From: Bacteroidales bacterium
GTDB taxonomy: Bacteria; Bacteroidota; Bacteroidia; Bacteroidales; WCHB1-69
Direction of reading: 5' to 3'
NCBI GenBank assembly: GCA_024400835.1
Contig: JAKSMC010000036.1
Coordinates: 1 to 34,828, forward strand
Length of the DNA stretch: 34,828 bases
Shown: one piece after another, positions 1 through 5,354 of the stretch
How positions within the stretch are numbered: position 1 is the first letter of the stretch
Layout: each line of letters opens with the position of its first letter
The notes under the pieces: model-generated
Told to the model about the DNA's origin: nothing
Database searches by the model: none
Seen by the model: the letters and a program-made list of their open reading frames with translations, nothing else
Translations under genes and position numbers: made by a program

Positions 1-164
1 AGGTTGCCGTGGGAATCGGTGACGGAACTGACGATGTAGTTCCAGAATTTGCCCGTCGGCTCTTGGCCGGAGTAGGATTTCACCCAGTCGAAGTGCTGGG
101 CATGGGCGGAAAAAATTGGTAAAATGATTATGGCTGTGAGCCATATTGTTTTTCTGATTGTCAT
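1..164 (-). CDS. Secreted protein, N-terminal part only (cut by window edge)
   Basis: Reading leftward from the ATG at 162-164, the frame is open to base 1 and gives 54 residues. Residues 1-23 form a signal peptide (basic MTIRK, a hydrophobic stretch, then a likely cut after SAHAQ). The mature start HFDWVKSYSGQEPTGKFWNY followed by VTDSHGN resembles the first repeat of the SBBP-type beta-propeller proteins common in Bacteroidota, many of which carry a type IX sorting domain at the far end. That end is outside the window, so secretion by T9SS is only an inference. A well-formed promoter lies about 150 bp upstream, leaving a leader of roughly 140 nt. The signal peptide is clear; the family is a guess. 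Confidence 0.7.
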   Translation of the reverse strand, partial: MTIRKTIWLTAIIILPIFSAHAQHFDWVKSYSGQEPTGKFWNYIVSSVTDSHGN

Positions 165-185
165 AATCTTGATTGTTTTTGAGGT

Positions 186-249
186 GGGTTCTATAAATTC
201 ATTTTTTGACCTAAAGATGGCATAGAACCCGTTATTCCTCCTTTTAGGT
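186..249 (-). promoter_or_regulatory. Possible structured 5' leader (two interleaved inverted repeats)
   Basis: In the predicted 5' UTR of the leftward secreted-protein gene, a perfect 9-bp inverted repeat (186-194 GGGTTCTAT with 222-230 ATAGAACCC) interlocks with a perfect 7-bp one (209-215 ACCTAAA with 243-249 TTTAGGT). Because one arm of each lies inside the other, both stems together would make a pseudoknot. This 165-438 stretch holds no gene. Confidence 0.35.
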
Positions 250-308
250 TATTTAACTTCTTTTACAGCCTCATTTATCGAATAGGTTTCGAGGACTGAT
301 TTCGGTTA

Positions 309-340
309 CAAAGTTACACTTTTTTCTTCATTTACGACAA
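309..340 (-). promoter_or_regulatory. Bacteroidota-type promoter for the gene ending at 1
   Basis: On the minus strand a -33 TTG (338-340) is followed after 21 nt by TAACTTTG (309-316), which matches the TAnnTTTG -7 box exactly with the usual spacing. Transcription would start near 302 and leave a leader of about 140 nt. Confidence 0.6.
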
Positions 341-382
341 TAATTAACGTGAGTTCGATATAATATAATTATTTAAAAATAA

Positions 383-445
383 ATAACATAACGATATTTT
401 TTGTATATTTGTAGTGTCAAATCAAAATACAAATCGTTATGTTAT
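383..445. repeat. 13-bp inverted repeat around the transposase relic start
   Basis: ATAACATAACGAT (383-395) and its exact complement (433-445) are separated by 37 bases. The right arm covers the ATG at 439-441, and a TATATTTG -7-like box (404-411) lies in the loop. It could be part of an old IS terminus or a hairpin that hides the start codon. Confidence 0.5.
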
Positions 446-735
446 CCGACGGCAAAATTACAGAAATTTTTTGTATGGCAGACGACTTCTGCAAATTTTT
501 CAACGCAACTGTCAAAAAACACACTCTAGAACCGGCTGACGGCAAGCGTCACCGCAACAAGCCTAACGGCATGTCTGATGCTGAAATAATCACCATCCTG
601 ATAATGTTTCACTCTTGCGGACATAGATGCCTTAAGCATTTTTACAAAAATTACATCTGCGAACATTGTTCCTATCTGTTTTCAAAATTGTTGTCCTACA
701 ACAGATTTGTCGAACTCGAAAAGGAAATGTTCGGT
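439..735 (+). pseudogene. IS982-family transposase, N-terminal relic
   Basis: The first ~96 codons match the N-terminal region of IS982-family transposases: MLSDGKITEIFCMADDFCKFF, then GKRHRNKPNGMSDAEIITIL and LSYNRFVELEKEM. These segments are typical of the family's helical N-terminal domain. Complete IS982 transposases are close to 300 residues and carry a DDE catalytic domain, and all of that is missing here. After about base 732 the sequence changes abruptly to unrelated protein sequence (a FISUMP-domain fragment). The relic therefore cannot be active. No right end or target-site duplication could be recognised. Family assignment is confident; the exact break point is approximate. Confidence 0.8.
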
Positions 736-739
736 TGGA

Positions 740-973
740 TATAAAGCTGAGCAAAATAACGTCACTGGGTTTTCCGCACTACCCGCCGGGGAATACTTTG
801 GGATTAACGAATACAACCATTTTCGCGAATACGCCAGTTTCTGGAGTTCCACCGAGCAAGATTTGGGGACGGCCTACTACCGTTGTCTAAAGGTCAATTA
901 CGAAGTCATATTCGGGTCCGCTTCAACCCTGCCTAAATACGTTGGCTGCTCCGTACGATGCGTGCGTAACTAA
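740..973 (+). pseudogene. FISUMP-domain (TIGR02145-like) C-terminal fragment
   Basis: The frame from about 740 reads NNVTGFSALPAGEYFG, then FREYASFWSSTEQD, then YVGCSVRCVRN and a stop at 971-973. This is the characteristic C-terminal half of the Fibrobacter succinogenes major paralogous (FISUMP) domain found in many surface proteins of Bacteroidota, with its conserved GFSALPAG, FWSSTE and SVRC(V/L)R blocks. The N-terminal half of the domain, the signal peptide and any proper start are absent. The frame runs upstream only into IS982 relic sequence, so this looks like the tail of a surface-protein gene cut by the insertion. A hairpin terminator follows directly, which supports a true gene 3' end. 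Confidence 0.75.
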
Positions 974-996
974 AAATCAGTAAGAGAGAACGAAAC

Positions 997-1045
997 AATA
1001 GTCAATGGTTCACCGCGTAAAGCGACAATCATTGACTATTTTTTT
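997..1045 (+). terminator. Rho-independent terminator after the FISUMP fragment
   Basis: AATAGTCAATG (997-1007) pairs perfectly with CATTGACTATT (1030-1040), and the T run continues to 1045. It overlaps the last codons of the convergent minus-strand gene, whose stop is at 1036-1038. Confidence 0.75.
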
Positions 1046-1551
1046 ACCGCTGTGCAGTCCAGGAACGTTTGACTGTACTGTGCGGTGTGTACCTCGCAAA
1101 CCTCGGCGCCCTGCATCGCTTCAAACTCCTCTTTGCGCACCGGATACCACAAATGGCCTATCATCACATAATAACCGGCCTGATACAAGTCGTGCACACT
1201 TCTGTCGCTGGCCGAGAAAGGGCCGCCCACAAAAGTTCCCGTCTTCGGATTGACCTCTAACTTTTCAATCTTGCGGACCGTGATAATCTTCTCATCTTCT
1301 GCCAAATCACGTCGGAGATCCCTATTGGAGAGATAGTCAATGCATCGGCCGCCGCCGGCCAGCACGAACGCCCCGACCAGGCCCAGCCAGTATTTATCGA
1401 GAAGAATGACAGCCAACAGGAAAAAGGCCACACTCAATGCCACGCCAATGTAAAAGCACGTTTTCGCCGGACTCATATCCGTCTTGAGCACCTCGCGATC
1501 GTGCTCCTCCAAACGCGCCAATCGCTGACTTCCTATGTTGTTTGTATCCAT
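1036..1551 (-). CDS. Small membrane protein of unknown function
   Basis: The protein has 171 residues, and I do not recognise the family. It begins with a short charged segment (residues 1-28, rich in Arg, Glu and Asp), then two adjacent hydrophobic segments at about 30-50 (CFYIGVALSVAFFLLAVILL) and 54-72 (YWLGLVGAFVLAGGG). These should form a transmembrane hairpin in the inner membrane. The remaining ~100 residues are soluble and mixed alpha/beta in character, with a cysteine near the end (FLDCTAVKK). It lies 65 bp downstream of ddh on the same strand and may be co-transcribed. Its final codons overlap the terminator of the convergent FISUMP fragment. Confidence 0.7.
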   Translation of the reverse strand: MDTNNIGSQRLARLEEHDREVLKTDMSPAKTCFYIGVALSVAFFLLAVILLDKYWLGLVGAFVLAGGGRCIDYLSNRDLRRDLAEDEKIITVRKIEKLEVNPKTGTFVGGPFSASDRSVHDLYQAGYYVMIGHLWYPVRKEEFEAMQGAEVCEVHTAQYSQTFLDCTAVKK

Positions 1552-1597
1552 ATCATTAAAGATTAGCTTTCAGTCGTTAGCATCGGGGAGTCCCCAT

Positions 1598-1620
1598 ACT
1601 TCTCACTTCTCACTTCTCAC
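1598..1620. repeat. 7-bp tandem repeat ACTTCTC x3
   Basis: Three perfect ACTTCTC units (1598-1618) are preceded by GGAGTCCCCAT. The array runs over the ddh stop codon (1617-1619). A near-identical array with a similar prefix lies at 27899-27926. Confidence 0.8.
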
Positions 1621-2477
1621 ACCAGTCCCCTAATAAGTTGTTCCTCATCGCCCGGCAGCATATAAATCGGCGGGATTTCGATCATCGTATAGGCGCCCGG
1701 ACGGCCTTCGCGTTGGAGACGTACGGCGGCACGCGCGCAGGAAACGAGCACCTGGCCCGTAAGCGCGGGATTGTTGATTTCCATATTGAACTCAAAGCGC
1801 TGGTTATGGGTATCGCCACTGACACCGGAGCGCACCAAGTTCACGCCGTGGGCCACATTGTTGAGGGCATCTACGGAAGGAACCTGTACCACGTGGGTTT
1901 CGTCGTGCACGAAGTAGTCGTCATGTAGGATGGCCTGCTCCACGGTTTTGAAATCGGCGCCGTCCTCCAGTTCCACATAGACCATGCGGCGATGGATGCT
2001 CGTGCCCAGTGGGATCGTCATGGAAAGCGCGTCCTTCACGCCGGCGATAGCCTTCACAACCACGGTATGGCCCATACTGCGGCCCGGTCCGAAGTTGGTA
2101 TAAGTGATGCCCTTGGGGGCCATTGCCATCAGCAGGGCGCGGATGACAGAATCGGAGCCCGGGTCCCAACCGGCGGAAATGATGCTCACCGCCTGGTGTT
2201 GCTTTGCCAGAGGCATCAGCTTGGCACGGAGGTCGTAAATCTGTCCGTGGATGTCGAAGCTATCGACAGTGCAGATGCCGCGTTGGAGCATTTGCTCGGC
2301 AAAGCCCGGCACTTCGCGCGTGGGCGTGCAAAGTGCCACCACATCCGCATCGATATGGTCAAAATTGTCATTATGATGGTAAATGCCAGTCAGTTGCATA
2401 TCTTCGGAGGCCAGCACGGCCTGTTCGACGGCCCGACCGATGTTGCCGTAACCTATAATCGCTATTTTTGTCTGCAT
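1617..2477 (-). CDS. ddh: meso-Diaminopimelate D-dehydrogenase
   Basis: This 286-residue enzyme catalyses the NADPH-dependent, one-step reductive amination of L-2-amino-6-oxopimelate (tetrahydrodipicolinate) to meso-DAP, the lysine precursor and peptidoglycan cross-link residue. The N-terminal Rossmann fold shows KIAIIGYGNIGRAV (residues 4-17). The family signatures ISAGWDPGSDSVIR and NFGPGRSMGHTVVVKAI are intact, and the length is normal for Ddh. I chose the ATG at 2475-2477, which places the Rossmann strand at once. The longer upstream ATG would add 12 residues across the promoter. A TACCTTTG box lies at 2511-2518. Mpl elsewhere in the window recycles meso-DAP peptides, which fits a DAP-type cell wall. 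Confidence 0.93.
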   Translation of the reverse strand: MQTKIAIIGYGNIGRAVEQAVLASEDMQLTGIYHHNDNFDHIDADVVALCTPTREVPGFAEQMLQRGICTVDSFDIHGQIYDLRAKLMPLAKQHQAVSIISAGWDPGSDSVIRALLMAMAPKGITYTNFGPGRSMGHTVVVKAIAGVKDALSMTIPLGTSIHRRMVYVELEDGADFKTVEQAILHDDYFVHDETHVVQVPSVDALNNVAHGVNLVRSGVSGDTHNQRFEFNMEINNPALTGQVLVSCARAAVRLQREGRPGAYTMIEIPPIYMLPGDEEQLIRGLV

Positions 2478-2510
2478 AATCAATAAATTAAGTTCGCGTA
2501 AAAACGGCCG

Positions 2511-2518
2511 CAAAGGTA
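2511..2518 (-). promoter_or_regulatory. -7 box (TACCTTTG) for ddh
   Basis: The minus strand reads TACCTTTG, a full match to the Bacteroidota TAnnTTTG element, about 34 bp before the chosen ddh start. No convincing -33 TTG was found at normal spacing. Confidence 0.5.
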
Positions 2519-2550
2519 CGAAAAAAAATCAAAGTTCGTGGTGATTTGAA

Positions 2551-2588
2551 CATTGACTTTTGACGTTGACATTGACTTTTGACGTTGG
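2551..2588. repeat. 19-bp tandem duplication (CATTGACTTTTGACGTTG)
   Basis: Two adjacent 19-bp units (2551-2569 and 2570-2588) differ only at the last base. A shorter version of the same sequence (CATTGACTTTGAC, then CATTGACTTTGTG) occurs at 27862-27888. Confidence 0.8.
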
Positions 2589-2603
2589 CTGCCATTAGTC
2601 ATC

Positions 2604-2623
2604 GGACGCAATGAATTGCGTCC
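2604..2623. repeat. Dispersed palindrome, copy 1
   Basis: GGACGCAAT and ATTGCGTCC form a perfect 9-bp inverted repeat with a 2-nt loop, followed by CCTAC. A second copy with a decayed right arm is at 23654-23673. It resembles REP-type short palindromes. Confidence 0.65.
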
Positions 2624-2648
2624 CTACATTCCTATAGGCAACTATATG

Positions 2649-2929
2649 CTTGTTGACCGATTTATTTTGATTTTATAGATTTGGGCGGCCCGGCACCGCC
2701 GCCACACGTTCCAACGCCGTGCCGTCGCGCTTTCCGCACTAACTTGCTGCCCACCCACCATGCGCCGTCAGGCGCAAATTTGCTTTAGATTTGCTCTTAT
2801 TTGCTTCCATATAAAACACACCCGTTCCCCACCCGCACGCAAGTAAATGTGCTTCAATCGCTGCCGCGGTCCCCTATCGCATAGCCCGCCGGCCCTATTC
2901 GCTTAAGATTTGCATAGATTTGCTTTCCC
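2649..2929. repeat. ~280-bp dispersed repeat element, copy 1
   Basis: This stretch aligns almost end to end with 20523-20805. Shared blocks include CTTGYTGACC at the left end, GATTTGGGCGGCCCGGCACC, CTGCCCACCCACCATGCGCC, a GCGCC-4 nt-GGCGC hairpin, and CTGCCGCGGTCCCCTATCGC. Two triplets of an ATTTGC-like hexamer are present, at 2778/2789/2799 and 2897/2908/2918, spaced 11 then 10 bp. No open frame is shared with the other copy over its full length, because stops interrupt this one. With the short repeats at 2551-2623 it fills the 2519-3078 gap between ddh and the aminotransferase gene. Function unknown; it could be a non-autonomous mobile element or a structured RNA. Confidence 0.85.
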
Positions 2930-3049
2930 TCCCGGCGAGCCACACCATTCCGCAAGCGACCGGAGGAAGCGCAGCGGAATCTCCAACTCAAGAGACCTCG
3001 GAGGGCGCCTTCGCGTTAATTTTTCTCGCTAACTTCCCGGAAATATGTG

Positions 3050-3057
3050 TACCTTTG
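3050..3057 (+). promoter_or_regulatory. -7 box (TACCTTTG) for the PatB-like gene
   Basis: An exact TAnnTTTG match lies 21 bp before the ATG at 3079. It also shows that the longer reading frame starting at 2920, inside the repeat element, is not the real start. Confidence 0.55.
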
Positions 3058-3078
3058 CCGCCCCAATTTCACATCATC

Positions 3079-4242
3079 ATGACACAATACAATTTTGACG
3101 AAATCATCACCAGACGCGGCACCAGCTGCGTGAAACACGATATGATAAAGGATGTCTTCGGCACTGAAGACCTGCTGCCTATGTGGGTGGCCGATATGGA
3201 CTTCCGCACGCCGGACTGCATTATGAAGGCCGTACGAGAAAGATGCAATCACGAAGTTCTCGGCTACACGTTCTCATCCGAACACTACATCTGCGCCGTC
3301 ATCAACTGGCTGCAGAAGCATTACGGCATCGAAACCAAATGGAAGAATATGCACTTCATCCCCGGCATCGTGCAAGGCATCGCCTTTGTGCTGCAGACGT
3401 TCACCCAACCTGGCGACAAAGTCCTGATCACCACGCCCGTATATCCGCCGTTCATCAACGTGCCGCACCGCAGCGGCCGTGTGTTCGTGAGCAGCCCGCT
3501 CAAAACGGAAAACGGTCGGTTCACCTTCGACTTCCACGACTTGGAAGAGAAAGCCAAAGGTTGCAAGGTGATGATCCTCGCCAACCCGCACAACCCGGGC
3601 GGAAGAGTGTGGACCAAAGAGGAACTGCAGCAGGTGGCCGCCATCTGCAAACGGCAAAATGTGCTCGTCATTGCCGACGAAATCCACGCCGACCTGACCC
3701 TCCCGGGCAACAAGCACACCTCCTTCTCCACTGTCTCCGACGATGCTTTCCACAACTCCATCACCTTCATTGCACCAAGCAAGACCTTCAACATGGCGGG
3801 ATTAGCATCTTCCGTATGCTACGTACCCGACCCTGACATCAAGAAGCAGTTCTTCGGATTCTTAGACGCCAACGAACTGTCGTTAGGTTCTCTGTTCGCC
3901 TACGTCGCCGCCGACGCCGCATTCTCTTACGGTGATGAATGGCGCCTGCAACTGCTTGACTACCTGCAAGGAAACGTAGAGTTCACCGAACAGTATCTGA
4001 AAGAGCATCTGCCGCAAATCAAGATGATGCGCCCGCAGGCTTCCTTCCTGCTCTGGCTCGATTTCCGGGGTTTAGGTATGGAGCACAAAGACTTGGTGGA
4101 CTTTCTACTCCACAAAGCCAAAGTGGGCTTCAACAGCGGTCTCGACTTCGGTCCGGAAGGCGAAGGCTTCATGCGGATGAACATCGGCACGCCGCGCGCC
4201 AACATCGAAGAGGCGCTCCGCCGCATCCACGACGCCCTTTAA
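3079..4242 (+). CDS. patB: PatB/MalY-family PLP-dependent C-S lyase (cystathionine beta-lyase type)
   Basis: The product is a 387-residue fold-type I PLP enzyme of the MalY/PatB group, cytosolic, expected to split cystathionine or cysteine-type thioethers into thiol, pyruvate and ammonia. The family opening is present (YNFDEIITRRGTSCVKHD, then LPMWVADMDFRTPDCI near 33-48). Further motifs are NPHNPGGRVW (169-178), the PLP-ring aspartate in IADEIHADL (D200) and the Schiff-base lysine in SKTFNMAGL (K235). Length is typical. I rejected the start at 2920 because its extra 53 residues come from repeat DNA and the promoter. A terminator at 4271-4296 follows. Exact substrate (cystathionine, cysteine, other thioethers) cannot be read from sequence. 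Confidence 0.88.
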   Translation: MTQYNFDEIITRRGTSCVKHDMIKDVFGTEDLLPMWVADMDFRTPDCIMKAVRERCNHEVLGYTFSSEHYICAVINWLQKHYGIETKWKNMHFIPGIVQGIAFVLQTFTQPGDKVLITTPVYPPFINVPHRSGRVFVSSPLKTENGRFTFDFHDLEEKAKGCKVMILANPHNPGGRVWTKEELQQVAAICKRQNVLVIADEIHADLTLPGNKHTSFSTVSDDAFHNSITFIAPSKTFNMAGLASSVCYVPDPDIKKQFFGFLDANELSLGSLFAYVAADAAFSYGDEWRLQLLDYLQGNVEFTEQYLKEHLPQIKMMRPQASFLLWLDFRGLGMEHKDLVDFLLHKAKVGFNSGLDFGPEGEGFMRMNIGTPRANIEEALRRIHDAL

Positions 4243-4270
4243 CAGAAACGCGGTACCACATTATAATAAT

Positions 4271-4307
4271 GGGGACAGTGCAATAGCATTGTCCCCATTT
4301 GTTTTTT
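4271..4307. terminator. Terminator between convergent genes
   Basis: GGGGACAGTGC and GCATTGTCCCC (11 bp with one G-T pair, loop AATA) are followed by ATTTGTTTTTT. It serves the plus-strand PatB gene. The minus-strand gene ending at 4398 converges on it, but that side has only a short A/T run. Confidence 0.8.
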
Positions 4308-4397
4308 ATCTAAAACAATTGTTTAAAAAAGCCAATAGTCAATTTTTAAAGTTTAGGATAAAACCCAACACTAAAAGCAAATAGCAAACAGCCGGTA

Positions 4398-5303
4398 TCA
4401 GGCATTCAGTTCCTTCTGTGTACGCCACATGAAGACGATGCTCATTGCGGCAACAACGGCGCAGGTAATCACCATCGTCGTTGAGCCATGGATATCCGTG
4501 AATTTGATTTCATCTACCAAGATGCCACGGCCTTGGAGCGTAAAGGACACCAGCACAGTCAGAGCATTGTGGAGGCAATGGGCCATTACCGGCAGCCAAA
4601 TAGACTTGCTCCAATAGAAGAGATAACCCAAATAGGCACCCAACAGCATACGCGGAATGAAACCGGCAAATTGGAAATGTATCGCACTGAAGATAAAAGC
4701 TGTAACCCATATTGCCAAATGCGGCTTGCCCGTCCATCTGTGCATCGCATTCTGTATGGTTCCACGGAAAAGGAACTCCTCGCCGAGAGCCGGTATCAAT
4801 GCAAGGACCAATAAGTTAACCACCAACGTAAGATTGTTGTGTTCAAAAGTCATCAGGGTCATCAGCGACTCAGCCTGCTCTTCCATGGAGTCCATCCACT
4901 GCTGAATGCCAGCCATGGATTCAGGCAGGCGGATAGCGGAATTCCATTGGTCCAAAATAGCCACAAGCGGCAAAAGGACGATGGAGAGAACCAACGTCAC
5001 GTTAGTCAGCAGATAATGCGGCTTACGGTTGGCGAGTTCATAATTCCACCACTGTTTGTCCTGACAATAGGCGAACAGCAAAGCAGGAGCTAAGAACATG
5101 CCCAGAGAACTGAAAGCCTGTACAATGCGAGCATAACCTGCCGGAGAACTCGCCTCATACATATCCATAGTATGGTAAACTGCATAGGCAATCAACTCTC
5201 CGAGGCCTGAGAAGATGATGGCACCTGCCATCAGGAAAAGTATCAGAAAAAGAATCTGTTTGAAGATGCTTTTTCCTTCGAAAAAAGGTTTAATAAATTC
5301 CAT
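4398..5303 (-). CDS. CPBP-family intramembrane glutamic protease (CAAX/Abi type)
   Basis: This is a 301-residue multi-spanning inner-membrane protein with hydrophobic segments near residues 16-40, 64-80, 98-118, 158-172, 195-210 and 218-240. All three motifs of the CPBP (Rce1-like) protease family are intact: EEFLFRG with E175, E176 and R180; FSAIH with F205 and H209; and HCLHNA with H242 and N246. Known members cleave or process membrane peptides and proteins, and some confer bacteriocin self-immunity; nothing here identifies the substrate. It lies 51 bp downstream of the carboxyltransferase gene on the same strand, so the two may share a transcript. Family confident, role unknown. Confidence 0.88.
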   Translation of the reverse strand: MEFIKPFFEGKSIFKQILFLILFLMAGAIIFSGLGELIAYAVYHTMDMYEASSPAGYARIVQAFSSLGMFLAPALLFAYCQDKQWWNYELANRKPHYLLTNVTLVLSIVLLPLVAILDQWNSAIRLPESMAGIQQWMDSMEEQAESLMTLMTFEHNNLTLVVNLLVLALIPALGEEFLFRGTIQNAMHRWTGKPHLAIWVTAFIFSAIHFQFAGFIPRMLLGAYLGYLFYWSKSIWLPVMAHCLHNALTVLVSFTLQGRGILVDEIKFTDIHGSTTMVITCAVVAAMSIVFMWRTQKELNA

Positions 5304-5354
5304 AAACTTCTTTACAACAAAACAAACAGTTCACTGAGCACAATTCACAGATCA

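Noticed and set aside
1598..1620. A CRISPR-like array
   Set aside because: The units are only 7 bp, directly adjacent and without spacers. No cas gene is present, and no CRISPR array was found anywhere in the window.
2920..3078. N-terminal extension of the PatB-like gene from the upstream ATG
   Set aside because: The extension is translated from repeat DNA and crosses a TACCTTTG promoter box. The family homology starts at the ATG at 3079.
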